Position numbers and translations under genes: made by a program. 64,000 nt of DNA. Source: Alitta virens. Taxonomy: Eukaryota; Annelida; Polychaeta; Phyllodocida; Nereididae. The stretch is from contig OW028578.1 in assembly GCA_932294295.1 (NCBI GenBank), positions 37,243,185-37,307,184 on the forward strand, given 5' to 3'. The notes under the pieces are model-generated. The model did not search any database. It was not told where the DNA came from and saw nothing but the letters and a program-made list of their open reading frames with translations. Of this stretch, positions 25,105 through 37,100 are shown piece after piece (position 1 is the first letter of the stretch; every line of letters begins with the position of its first letter).

Positions 25105-26120
25105 CTAATCAAATCCAATGTTGTTACCATATCTGTCAGGTGGCTGTCTCAGCCTCTTTGCAATAAAGGCGTCAACCTGGGCACTACTCTGCGGCCTATT
25201 GAACCTTTCCACTAAACCATCACTCTGGGGTGATAAGCAGTTGTCCTGGTCTTTACAATGCCAAGCAAATTTACACATTTCTTGGAACAACTTAGACTCA
25301 AAGTTGGTGCCCTGATCACTATGAAGCTGATATGGGGCTCCAAACCTTAGAATGACCTGAGTTACCAAACAGTCAGCCTGTGTAGGCTTCTTGGTTTGGT
25401 AGGGCAAACGCCTCTGTCCATTTTGTGAAATAATCAGCAATAACCACAATGACCTTATTCCCCCTTTTGGTTACTGGAAAAGGACCTACAATGTCCATTG
25501 CCATTCTTTCCATGGGCATCCCAACAGGAACCTGTTGTAATGGGACCCTATTCCTGCCTGTCTGTCTACGCTTCTGACAGCTCTCACACCATCCAACCCA
25601 CCAGACGATGTCCTCCTTGTACCCTGGCCAATAGAACCGTCTTCGGACCTTGGCCACTGTGCTATGTATTCCCATGTGTCCCCCTAACCTGGAAGCATGC
25701 AATTACTCAAATATCGCTCACCTCAACTTAGAAGGGATAACCAATTGCTCCACATAATCTATGCTCTCTGTACAATTTTTCATCTTTTAAGTGCAACCAA
25801 TTGTACTGGGCCCAAATATCTCTGACACTTCCGGGTCTATCCACTATATTACTATAGTAGGGCCTTTGTCCTGCTTTCAGCCAATCCACGGCCAAAGCAG
25901 TCGCACTGTCCTGAGCTTGGGCAGCCACAAAGTCCGCTTTTGTCCACACATTCAACCAGTTCGGACCCAGGACCTCCGATTGTTTAGGGCCACCTACTTC
26001 CAGTGGGGCAGTCACCACTTCCAGTGATGCCTCACTGCTCACTACAGGGCTGGTCTCAGAGACTGCCACCTCTGGCTGACTCACAGAGACGGTCTCAGCC
26101 CTGGCTGATCCCTCAGCCAC
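25105..26120 (-). pseudogene. Gypsy integrase remnant
   Basis: The N-terminal HHCC zinc region (HMGIHSTV ... WCESCQKRR) lies at about 25,680-25,560. The catalytic core has MDIVGPFPVTKRGNKVIVV, HSDQGTNFES and SDGLVERFNR, supplying the D, D and E residues. A frame change near 25,380-25,450 separates the first D from the second. The sequence stops soon after the core and the usual C-terminal module is not visible. The segment upstream (26,120-25,728) is the RNase H to integrase linker. Confidence 0.75.
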
Positions 26121-26495
26121 ACTGCCTATGCTGCCTACAACTCTAGCTCTCCCTGGCCCGTCCCTGGGGCCACAAAGGCGCCTGCTCCCATGGCTTCATC
26201 AACAAGGGGGGCCTTGTCAGCATTCCACTGAACAAGAGCCACCATTACTCCCTGGTGACCATGCTTTGGGTCCGGGGAATCATCTCTCTTGCACCTACGT
26301 ACAGGAATTCTAGAACAACCATCAGCGTTTCCATGCTTTTTACCTTCCCTGTATTCAATTCTGAAATCATACTCAGCCAAAGACACCAACCAACGGGCCA
26401 GCATGCCCTCCGCATCTTTAAAATTCTGTAACCAAACAAGGGCACGGTGGTCAGTTCTTAAAGCACTGATCCCTGGCCATACAGATAAGGCCTAA

Positions 26496-26582
26496 AGAAA
26501 AATTACTGTACGACTTACAAGGAACTTTTGGCCGTTGTCCGAATGGCCAAAAGTTCCTTGTAAGTCATACAGTAATTTTTCT
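26496..26582. repeat. Perfect-looking inverted duplication inside RNase H
   Basis: Arms of 38 bases (26,496-26,533 and 26,545-26,582) are reverse complements with one mismatch, around an 11-base loop. One arm is the original RNase H sequence; the other is a foldback copy. Confidence 0.85.
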
Positions 26583-26603
26583 GCTCCGTGACGAGGGTCC
26601 GGG

Positions 26604-26792
26604 TGTGTGTGTGTGTGAATAGGGCTTTACGTCCTGTATTTCTGCACCAGTTGGGCTAATTAGGACAGGCAGAGACCATGGCAATGAGACGAAGGATGAA
26701 ACAGCCATCCAACTTAGGCTCGACCGGGAATCGAACCCAGGACCCAGCGGTTGGAAGCCCAGAGCACTACTTTTGAGCTAGGCCCCCGCCCC
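26604..26792 (-). mobile_element. tRNA-derived SINE-1, inserted in the gypsy element
   Basis: Flanked by an exact 14-bp target duplication GACGAGGGTCCGGG (26,590-26,603 and 26,793-26,806). Read on the minus strand it has a tRNA-like head with A box and B box (GGGTTCGATTCCCGG-type), then a body ending in CAGGACGTAAAGCCCTATTC and a short TG-rich tail. Same family as 41,966-42,149. Confidence 0.9.
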
Positions 26793-27149
26793 GACGAGGG
26801 TCCGGGATTCAGTTGCTTTCAGAAATGGGGTTGAGGGTGCACCCCACCTCAGTGGCTCCTCTAGTGGCCATTGGTGGCTAGTCGAGATGCATAAGCAATA
26901 ACACGTTCTTTTCCCTCAATTACCTGGGACAAAACACCACCTATTACTAGATCAGAAGCAGCTGTATCAAGAATAACAGGGCAGCCCTCACGAGGCAAAG
27001 CCAAAACTGGCGCAGTGGTTAGAGGTTTAATCAGGGCTTTGACATTCGGAGGTCCACTCGAAAGGGACTTTGGGAGTCATCAGGGCATGCAATGGAGCAG
27101 CTAGGGCAGCAAAGTTTGGCACATACTTTCTATAGTATGATGCAAATCC

Positions 27150-27900
27150 CACAAAAGTACGAATTTATTGGAGAGTTTGGGGTTCTGGCCAATTCTTGAC
27201 AACCTCAATTTTTCAAGGGTCTGGCCTAACCCCTGCTTCTCCTACCACATGGCCAAGAAAGAGCACTTCTTTCCTTAACAATTCACACTTACTGGGCTTC
27301 AAACGCAAACCAGCCTGGTCCATGCGTTTAAGGACAGTAACTAGATTAACTAGGCATTGTTCAAAGGTGGAACCCTGGACTGCAATATCATCCTATAACA
27401 CAAACATGGTCAGATCTAACCCACCTAACAACAACTGCATCAACCTTTCTTTTGTGGCAGGGCCATTGGTCACTCCGAAGGGCATCACTGTGAAGTGATA
27501 ATGCCCTCTTGGAGCTGTAAAAGCTGTCTTTTCCTTGTCCTCACTCTCCATAGTTATCTGCCAATATCCTGCGGACAGGTCAAGAGTACAAAACCATTTG
27601 GCACCAGCAAGGGCATCCAGGCATTCCTCAATTCGAGGCAATGGATAAGCATCCTTCTTGGTGCAAGCGTTAAGATGCTGGTAGTCTACACAAAACCGGA
27701 AGCTACCATCTTTCTTACGAACAAGGACAGGAGGACTAGACCAAGGACTACTACTAGGCTCAATAACTCCCGAGACCTAACATACGACCTACTTCCTCTC
27801 CCAGGGCTCGCTTCTGGGCTCAGCCTAATCGACGGGCTGGTAGCTTAAAGGGCCTATGGTCACCAGTATCAATTTAATGCTTTGCTAATTCTGTTCGACC
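27150..27900 (-). pseudogene. Gypsy reverse transcriptase remnant
   Basis: The palm region reads WFCTLDLSAGYWQI and FTVMPFGVTNGPAT, typical of Ty3 RT. At the YxDD catalytic box the frame reads FVL-stop-DD, with the TAG at 27,395-27,393. Downstream, RTFVGFASYYRKYVPNF follows in the same orientation, and upstream an IDTGDHRPFKLPARRL-like entry is present. Several other stops and shifts occur. Confidence 0.8.
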
Positions 27901-28126
27901 CAGGCCAAATTGACCTCCCCCAAAGCAATGCTCATACTCTAACTACTAAGGCCTTCTGTCGGGTCAGGTGACTTGGAAGGTCCTTGCATTTAGGGCTCTC
28001 TTCAGAGGTCACTCACTGCTGATACCAGCTTGTCCTCTTTCAGAGAATCCTTGTTTGTCAGGACACTAGTCAACTCCCCCAGTAATTGACCCTGTGACAG
28101 ACTAATATCTGTCTCAGTTGGATTTG

Positions 28127-28510
28127 CTATCCAGACCTTGGCATCAGGACAATCTCCACGTCCTCTATGCCCCGAGGTACCATAACATGCAAATTCTGAC
28201 TAATCTGGGGAATGGCTTCGAACAAGAGGTCATGACCTTGACATTTGCCCCATGTCACCAGGTTGACTGCAACCAATGACATATGCCTTGCTAGCAGACA
28301 AATAGGTTCACTGACCACTGCTCGACCTCCAAGACCTTCTGGACCTTCTCTACACAGGACATCAGACACACCCAAACGCAATACACCACAGGAACACATC
28401 AAGGTTGCCTTATGTTTTTTCAAAAAGTCCATCCCCAGCAACCCAGTCTGTTGCATTAAACCGTTTACTACGATAAGCATCCAGGGCACGGGAGGAATAG
28501 AAAAGACCAT
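28127..28510 (-). pseudogene. Gypsy protease-region remnant
   Basis: LLGMDFLKKHKATL matches the C-terminal helix of retropepsin (ILGxDFL type). The catalytic DTG triad is not visible upstream because the frame passes into gag. The frame continues into the PR-RT linker. Confidence 0.55.
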
Positions 28511-28913
28511 TTAATTGCTCCGTCATCCTATCCCACGATTTCTCATAGGGCAAGGAGACAATCTTGAGCCTAGCAGGATCGGTTATACTGTGGAAACAAC
28601 GCTCATTCTCTGTCCACCCATTAAAGTTAGCCACCCTCCTAAACTCCCTCAAATAAGGAAAAGCTTCTCCTTGGCCATCATACAAAGGAGGTAGGGCTTC
28701 CCTACCGGGCCTGTGCCTTGGACGATGAGCATATCTGCCAGGGGCCACGTGGTCCGCCATTACGGCTCCGGCGGCCCCACCGGCCCCAGTTGGCTCAGCC
28801 CCCACCCGGGTCCTATACCCAGGTTGCCTCACTCCTGACTTAGAGCTAACCACCCTAGGTTGCCACACTCCTGACATGTATGGAGCTAGCACATGGTCTA
28901 ACAGGGGTGGCAT
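28410..28913 (-). pseudogene. Gypsy gag remnant
   Basis: The frame begins with a Pro/Gly-rich leader and has YLREFRRVANFNGWTENERC, a capsid-like helix typical of Ty3 gag, then a fusion into unrelated frame near 28,440. No CCHC knuckle is visible, so the 3' part of gag is deleted. Confidence 0.6.
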
Positions 28914-29267
28914 CCCCAGAGGGGCCAGATGTGTCGACCCCGGTAGACTGGGGAGCCAATGTCTGGCTCTCCCTGTCTTGGGGTACCTTTCTACCAGGCT
29001 TGGGTCTCAATGCTGAGTACCAGGCATACTAATAGTACAAAATACAAACAGCAGACAAGACAAACAAGAGTAACCAGGGCAGGGCCACTCAAACAAGACC
29101 AGTTTCAAGGTAAAGTGAAACTACTTAGCTGTTTCTGTTGCACTAACACACAAAAAGGGTATTCCAATGTGAAACCAAGGTAAATCCTTAAAAATACAAG
29201 TAAATCCCAATAAGCACCTATTTGAAAGGTCCTCATACATCCAAAGTATTCTTCAGAATGAGTCAGG

Positions 29268-29284
29268 TCCCACATCAGGCGCCA
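29268..29284 (-). promoter_or_regulatory. Retroelement primer-binding site
   Basis: Immediately inside the LTR the minus strand reads TGGCGCCTGATGTGGGA. TGGCGCC is a common first seven bases of LTR-element primer sites, complementary to a tRNA 3' end. Confidence 0.7.
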
Positions 29285-29287
29285 ATT

Positions 29288-29548
29288 TGTAAGGTCCTTC
29301 AGACCTGACTCAAATAAAGACAAAGAATACATTTTGAAGCTTTATTGGCCCTGCCCTAGCCAAACGTCCTGTCTATCCACTATTCTGGACCAAACTGATG
29401 CTGCCAGCATCCCTGTAGCCCCTTCTGGCCAATAGCAACCCAACCACACCCCTGTCACGTGCTCCCCTTACTGGGGCATAGGAAATGCCCAACATTCTAG
29501 GTCAATGGCCTTGCAAGGAGGTCACTGAGGTCACGGGAACGGGTAACA
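29288..29548 (-). repeat. 5' LTR of the gypsy element, 261 bp
   Basis: Read on the minus strand it starts TGTTACCCG and ends ACCTTACA, followed by the primer site. It contains AATAAAG and a GC-rich middle. The second LTR is missing. Confidence 0.75.
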
Positions 29549-29904
29549 TTCAAAAAACGGATCCAGATCATCACATTACTAATTAGTAACATTGTAACAA
29601 ATTAATTATTTTACTATTTGACTGTACTGTGTATATTCTGTTATTTTCTATTAATTATTTTACTCTTTAACTGTACTGTGGTTATTTGTTTTCTCAGTGC
29701 ATAATACTTAATTTGTTGTATCTTGGTCCTGTGTCAATAATGTTAAACGACAAGATAAATCAATTACAAGTTCTACTATTTATTAAAAAGTATGTCATTT
29801 CAAAAACCAAATTCCACAATAGGAAATATATATATAAGAATGGGCAATGACCATGAAAGTATTTCAATTTATAAATTAGATTATTACTGTTTTTTCCTAA
29901 ATTT
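29549..29904. other. AT-rich flank with a short tandem duplication
   Basis: A unit of about 60 bases containing ATTAATTATTTTACT and ACTGTACTGTG is present twice (about 29,600-29,690). No gene. Confidence 0.5.
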
Positions 29905-30030
29905 GGCGGACATAATAAGCCTATATATATTTATGTCGCCAAATTTACTGTTCGCCGAATTCACTATTTTTTGCACCGAATTCACCGTTCTAGGCGCGCC
30001 AAATGCTAATTTGCGCCGAATTCGACCATG
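29905..30030 (-). repeat. ATTCGGCGC repeat cluster, copy 2
   Basis: Inverted copy of 10,796-10,895, sharing CCGAATTCACCGTTCTAG and several GCGCCGAATT units. Slightly longer here. Confidence 0.65.
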
Positions 30031-30578
30031 ACCATGACAAGCAGTTGGCTTGTCTTTACAATGGAGGATATAGGTAACAAAGGCATAGGAGATACTGAAT
30101 ATATAAAGTACAGTAAAAAAACATCAGATATATTACAACATGATAATAGTTGATCTGAGTTGAGATAAGGAGCAAAATTCATTTGTACCAGTAGGTCTTG
30201 TTGTTGGCGAGATATTAGAGAAACCACCAGTCCGCATGTTAGAACGCAATATTAGAGTCTTTTCACTGAACAGCTCTAAAATTCAGCAAGACATAAGTCT
30301 TTTTTCTCCTCTTTTCACTCATTTTGGCAATTTTTGCTTTTCAGACAAGAGTATATATGTAATAACAAACTGATTCCATAACTTTCTCAAAAAGTAAAAA
30401 TCAACTAAATGATTAAGTCAAATATACAAAAATATAAAATGCACTAAAAACACTGCTGCTTGGATGCACTTTGCTTCGGCCAATCACAGTCAAGGGCGGG
30501 AACTTTTCAGCCAATAGAATTGCAGTATTCTGTTTTAGCCACTTGGTGGAAGTACAGAGAACCTTCGGTGAAAATCCA

Positions 30579-30839
30579 CTATAAAACCGGAGCTTTCCCC
30601 TCCTCTTGTGACTCCATGCAACCGTATGGCATAACCAAGCTTCCAGGGTAATTCAGTATATACCCTGATTTATGACACCATGCTTTATCAAGTTTGACAA
30701 TACCTTGACCTTCTCCCCGTGGTATCTCTGGCTCCATTGGCACACGTTTGGATAACCGTCCCGCCTCGTTTGTGGGAAGAAGAAGTGCCAGGATGGATTT
30801 CCAAAAAGTGATTAGTGCTGCCACCGGTGTTGATTTCAA
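30579..30839 (-). CDS. Small ORF upstream of and divergent from GTF2H2, unknown
   Basis: The minus strand has an 86-codon frame with a plausible protein-like segment including EPEIPRGEGQGIVKLDKAW and SGYILNYPGSLVMPYG. I recognise no family. Its 5' end overlaps a repeat shared with 50,108. It lies about 240 bases from the GTF2H2 start in head-to-head orientation, so a shared promoter is possible. CCAAT-like boxes lie at about 30,480 and 30,512. It could be chance. Confidence 0.25.
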   Translation of the reverse strand: MKSTPVAALITFWKSILALLLPTNEAGRLSKRVPMEPEIPRGEGQGIVKLDKAWCHKSGYILNYPGSLVMPYGCMESQEEGKAPVL

Positions 30840-30875
30840 CTAGTAGTTAGCGTCCTCTGGTGTTAATTGAGGTGT
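30806..30875 (+). repeat. Repeat shared with the Polinton interior
   Basis: GTGATTAGTGCTGCCACCGG followed by TTTCAACTAG and GCGTCCTCTGGTGTT matches 50,108-50,172 with few differences. It is a dispersed repeat present both outside and inside the Polinton. Confidence 0.6.
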
Positions 30876-31114
30876 TGTGACAGGTCCTCTATTGGGTGCG
30901 AGAGGAACTAATTCCCACCATCGAGGCAATTTATTTTTTCTTAATTCTGGATTTACCGTGTAAAATTTAATAAAACTATTATGAAAATGTTGTATGTATT
31001 GCATCATAGCTAACGGTATTTTTATTACAATAATAACAGTGCAATTACAGGCATTGCCTTCATGGCAGATTATTAATTTCGCAGCGCACCTTGCGGCAAA
31101 TTGAAGAAGAAATC

Positions 31115-34100
31115 ATGGCCGATGAAGATGTCGGATACCAGTGGGAAACAGAATATGAAAGAACTTGGTGAGAAATGGTTTCACTTTGTTGTTGATATGA
31201 TACATAGGTGGATGAATATATGTTGGATTTAAATAGCTCCGAATAATACGGGAATGTATGGTAATTGGTGTTCAAATTTGACTCGGCATGTTGATGTGGA
31301 CACCGATGGAATTGTCATTTTCATATATATTATACACAGTTAACATTAAATGTTATGTTTCCATATAGCCAAATTGCAAAATGATTAAAAAGCTAGCGAA
31401 CCATTAATTAATTGACGTGGTTGCTGGTTATTTTATCAAGTAATTATATTGATTTAATAAATTAGGGTAGCCAAAATGTTGTAATGCAGGCCCTTTATCA
31501 AGTTAATGTGTCCTCTCTAAAGTGTCACATGACATTTCGTATATTGTCTAAATAAGACCATGTTTCTAATTGATTTATTTGGAATACGACAGAAAGTTAT
31601 AATTAAAAGAACATTGCTTTCTCGTGCATGAAGTACATTACTTTTAATTATTATTTTTCACTCAGGGAGGTGCTGCAGGAAGATGCAGAAGGGTCACTCC
31701 GATCCAGCGTGGATGACATCATTCACCGGGCAAAAAGACGCAAGCTTATGGAACGTCCGGCTAATGTCCGGTTGGGGATGGTAAGTTATATCCAAAATTC
31801 AGCCAACTGCATGTTTAGGACCCTTCAGTAAAATTGCAGTCGTTAATAATGATGGTCAATGGCAGATCCAATGTTTAATGTCTCTATGCTACTGATTCTG
31901 AAGCTTATTTAGCTTTTACGTTCAGCTGCCAGTCAAATGTAATGATGAGATGATAAGGCTTGGAGTCCACACCATATTACACATAATTTACCCCATAGGT
32001 GAGGTCTTTACTTGCCTCAGCATAGACACTGAGCACAGGCATCTTCCAATTTAACATCTCCAAAAATTCTGACAGAGATTGTAGATGCATGAGCGACATT
32101 TCTGTCATTCTTCGTGTTTAAAAAAGCAACCAAACAGCTGGCTTTTACAAGCTACTTCGTTGACGAGCACTGTATAATTATGACAGGTTATTTTAGATTT
32201 GATTTTCAAGAATGTTTTCAATTTTATTTCAGATGCGTCATTTGTTTTTGGTCATAGACCTCTCAGAGACCATGAAAGATCAAGATTTGAAGCCAACAAG
32301 ATTACTCTGCACAATTAAGGTAAGATTTCAGTATATTAGATATTATTCAAAATTTAATGGATATATTAATCACTTGTTTATCATTTTATTGATCTGACAA
32401 TGATCAAGGAGGTATATATTATGTGATAATGCTGCAAAGATGCAAACCACTGGTTAAATGTGTGGCACCTTTCCATTGCAAGCAATCATGAATCGGTTTT
32501 AGTCTTGAAATTAACAAAAATATGAACATATTTTACCTTCTGAATCTTTGAATTTCTAACATTTATGTATTTTCAGCTTCTGGAGCATTTCATTGACGAA
32601 TACTTTGACCAGAATCCAATCAGTCAGTTGGGTATAATGGTTATGAGAAACAAGAGAGCTGAGAAAATAACAGAACTTGGAGGTAAACCATTGATATGAC
32701 AAATACATGTATGCTCTTAAAATTTACTTTATTGCTGAGAATACTGTACTGATCATATTTGGGATGATGTTGTGATATCCGTTATAGAAAAACTCAAGAA
32801 AAAAAAAGTAGTTTTAATTCTCAAGAAATAGTATAGAGGGCTAATAATTTCATTGTTCCATATAGGCCAATTGAGCATGGCGCCGTGCCAAGCCCGACAC
32901 CCCTTTGAAGACGCTTTTTCTGTCCTTCTTTCCTTTTTTTTGCTGTTCAACTTGCTCAGCGCCTGTATGAGTCTATTCAGGTGCCCTAATATACTTTTGC
33001 GCAATGCCCGATTGAAATCCTAGCTGGAAACTGTAATTTGCATGATCCAGTTATTCATAAGAAAAAATATTGTTCTGCCATGAAATTCACTCTCGCCATT
33101 GATGTCAATTTCAGGCAACCCAAAACGTCACATTGAGAAGTTACGCAGCTTGCATTCAGAGACACCTAGTGGGGAACCTTCCATGCAGAATGCCCTGGAA
33201 CTGGCGTTACAGATGTTGCGTCACATGCCACCCCATGCATCCAGGGAAGTCTTGATGATCATGGCTAGCTTAACAACGTGTGACCCTGGCGACATTGCTG
33301 AGACAGTCAATGTAAGATGGTGTATACTAGGAACTCACTGTGTGTTTCTGTTTCTCAAATGCTACTGGTCTGAAGTTTAGGCAGCATATATTAAAAGCTG
33401 CCCGAGGAAGGCGTAATGATGAGATGATAAGACGGTCTACAAATCAATGTATTATGGTCTACAAAGACCTCACTTTGTCTATGACATTGTGTATGTCTTA
33501 ATGCCACTTGTCTGAAGCTTAACCATCTTATATGACCAGATGCGAATGCAGGCAGGCAGATGTAATGATGAGATTATAAGGTTTGGTGTCCCATGTAACA
33601 CGCAACTGCTTTTACTGAGAATTTGAGACAGGACTTGTAATTGGAGATACCGTATTTTCTGGAGTTAAAGGGCTTTGGCGCTTTAAGTAAAATAGTGCTC
33701 ATTTAAATTTAAAATTATGTATGATTTATGCGCTTAAGGTCACTCTAAAATTTAATGAAACTCTCCATGTCAATCCTTTAAGCTAAGACTAGTCAGGTAA
33801 TTTATAGACCTGGCAATGTAGTTCTCATGATGTCGTACATAGTTTTAAGAGAAAAAAAATTGTGTTTATAAATTCAGTTATTTGCTTGAGTTAGGTAAAT
33901 TATGTTGCATGTGCTAATGCCTCTTCATGTTTTATTTTCCAGACTTTGAAAAAAGAAAGTGTACATTGTTCCATTGTTGGTTTGGCAGCAGAAGTTAGGA
34001 TATGTAAACACATTACGCAACAAACCAGAGGTAAGCTGGAGAGACGATGATAATATTACTTAATTGTGGTTGAAAGGTGTGTATGAATAATTGATAAATT

Positions 34101-37100
34101 TTGAAAACATCAATATTTGGTCCTGGACTCTGTTCTTTGCCGGTATGAACTCTATGTTAAGTCCAGTAAAATTAACATTTTTAAGGTTTTACTGTAAGAT
34201 GATATATATAATGCAGTCGTTATCATAATAGATATCATCATTGTCTAATTGATCAATACTCCGTTAGTTGTGAACAAAGAAATTGTTACGCATGCCTTTC
34301 CTAAAATCTAGCTTATTCCATAGTCCATGAATTGTTTTAGCATTGCATTATCATTATTCCCTTTTTCATTCTTTCTATTCTATGTATAATTGTAACCATC
34401 AGCCTATAGTTCACGTTTCTCCTTGTTTCTACATTTTCTTGTGTTCACTCTTTTAATTTGAATTTTTATTTACCACCACAACAGCTTCAGCACTGTAAAC
34501 AAGATTATGTTACCATTTTACTCCTTGAAAAAAAAACCATTTGCTTGTCTCATATAATATGTATACCGGTCAAAATAAACTATCTATCTATCTATCTACA
34601 GTCTAAACTGCTAAAGTCAGATCGGATCCCTTGAACTGAGTGACCCCCTTCTCATATAAGTAATTATCATCACTTAAAATTGTTTCTATTTATTTATTTA
34701 TTTTTTAATTATTTATATACTAGCTGTATAACAATAGCATGCCTTCCTATCGATAGCGGCAAACTTATTGCCTTAGAGGGAGTCTCCTTGCTCCACTCTA
34801 AGAAAATATTATTATTTTTATAATATGTAATCACTGTTATATGTTATTTAAGGAGCCAATAAAACTGTCATTGTCCTACAGGTCTCTCAAAAATTAGAAG
34901 GGAAAATAGTGAAGGCATCATCCCTACCAAGCATTGAATTAAATTATTATTATTTTTTTTTTCAGGTAAATACAATGTACTTCTTGACGAAAGTCATTTT
35001 AAAGATATCCTCAATCAGCACACCTCTCCACCTCCTGCAAGTGTAAGTATCATCACCTAAACATAACATTAAATGTCTTTTTCATAAATATTAATTATAC
35101 GATTCATTCCAATTACATCTCAATTTAGTTTGATGATTTGTAACTTTTGCAAATTTTTGATTTTCAGATAACTTCAGAATCTTCCTTAATAAGAATGGGT
35201 AAGATTAATTTCATAATAGTTACTTTGTATTGTTACTTTGACAGTGACAGACTTATATAGTTATATATTATTATCATTATTATTTTCATTATTATTATTA
35301 CTCTCTACTTTCTATATTTTTTTACTAACTTATACTATTACTATATTTATTATTATTTTTTATCTAGTATTATAATATTAATATTGTATCAACTTAAGGC
35401 GGCCCCTAACAGAACCCGCGGAGGTTCTTTGGGGTCTCCTGGCAAGTTTAACACTAATAGAATATATGTAATAATTTTTAATTGATCATGCCAAAAAAAT
35501 AAAAAAATATCATGCTATATTCTTGTTTAATTGCCAAATAAAATATTTTCAATTTCAATATAGTTTGTTGATTTCAGGTTTTCCGCATCATCAGTTACAC
35601 ACAGATGAAGGAGGCGAAAAACCGTCATTTTGTATGTGGTAAGTCCCTAATACTAAGACTGAGGCTATACATTATGAGGGTATAGTGCAGTATAGCGGAC
35701 CCAAATGTATGCCCATATTTGGCGTCTATGAAATATAAAAAGATACAGCTTTTTTTAGTCAAAATATGTTCTAGCACAGAAGAAGAAGAATATTTGTGTA
35801 GCACAGCGGGGGCTTTGGGGGCGGTAGCCCTCAAAAAAACAAAAACAATGCCCTGTCTTGAAAATGAAAAGAGCTGTCGTTTTTGTGACGTCATTCATTG
35901 AATTCAGGGATATGACGTCATAGGCATGACAAAAACACTCGCTAAATAAGGTAATAGATTTGGGTCCGCTATACTGTACTTTTTCCCATTATAATACTGA
36001 AAATAAACTTTGCACTTTACAGATTATTGTAATTCACATCGCAATAGCTTGTCAATTAAAACCTTAATGAGGTTGTTAAGGAAAGTTATTTATTGAACGA
36101 GGTGTTCTGTATGAGAAAACTGTCGAACAAGAGAACTACCGATTCATCCTGCAGGTTGTGAACTGTTGTCCTTGAAATTTAGGAATCCTCTATATTCTTT
36201 CTGAACTGACTTTCGTGTTTTGTTTGAGCTTTTGTCATGAATTTTTGTTTTCATTTTTCAGCCATTTAAACAGCAAATCATGAAATTTTGTTACTTTTTT
36301 CAGCCATTTAAACAGCAAATCGTGAAATTTTGTTTCTTTTTTCAGCCATTTAAACAGCAAATCATGAAATTTTGTTTCTTTTTTCAGCCATTTAGACAGC
36401 AAATCTGGTCTGAAACTATCAACTGCTGGGTATTTCTGTCCGCAGTGCAAAAGTAAATACTGCGAATTACCTGTGGAATGCAAAGCATGCGGTGAGTGCA
36501 TTTTGATATTACTTCGAGAAATTACAAAATGTTCACCTTTTTTGCGGCATAATTGATCCTTGTAATAAGTTCTTCAAGGTATTACTATGTTGCCATTTAT
36601 TACTTCATGGATGTTCTTCAAGTATTGCCTTATAAGCTTGTCTACTCACCATAATACATTTATTTCTTCTTATCATCAAGCTTATAAATAATTGAAATAA
36701 ATGGCATCACTAATTTGTTTGTGTGATTTTGTCACTTGATTCAATCTTTTAATTTATTTAATCATTGCATTCAGTTTTCTCTACCTACCTTCAAGTTATT
36801 ATTTTATTGTAAAGCCTGTAATTATTTACTTTATTGCACCTGATGAGGCGTTAAACAATAACTCACACACACACACATACTTCATTGCACCACAATTTCA
36901 TTAGTTTGTGATTGTGTTTTTATTTACGTCATCTGCTTTGGGTTCATAATTATTGACAAGATTGATTTCATTATGAGTCATCTACTTTTTTTATTAATTA
37001 TTTCAGGGCTGACTTTAGTTTCCGCGCCACATTTAGCCAGGTCTTATCACCATCTTTTTCCATTAGACGTCTTCAAGGAGATTCCCGCTAAAGACATACC

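Larger units (their letters stand above)
26340..26870 (-). pseudogene. Gypsy RNase H remnant, split by a SINE and a foldback
   Basis: The minus strand gives WLVSLAEYDFRIEYREGKKH and GNADGCSR, the end of a Ty3 RNase H domain. Upstream the domain is interrupted by the foldback duplication at 26,496-26,582 and the SINE at 26,604-26,792. Confidence 0.65.
25090..29548 (-). mobile_element. Degraded Ty3/gypsy LTR retrotransposon, 3' truncated
   Basis: Read on the minus strand the order is LTR (29,548-29,288), primer-binding site, gag (about 28,913), protease end (LLGMDFLKKH near 28,430), reverse transcriptase, RNase H, and integrase ending near 25,105. That order, with integrase after RNase H, defines Ty3/gypsy. 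Frames are broken repeatedly. No 3' LTR is visible. A SINE (26,604-26,792) and a 38-bp foldback duplication (26,496-26,582) lie in the RNase H region. Confidence 0.85.

Noticed and set aside
32753..33004. Minus-strand frame in GTF2H2 intron 4
   Set aside because: No similarity to known proteins, runs across the intron only, and has AT-rich codon content like the flanks.
36235..36501. A minus-strand frame with repeated [14 protein letters not shown]
   Set aside because: It is a translation of the four 42-bp copies of the GTF2H2 splice acceptor, not a repeat protein.
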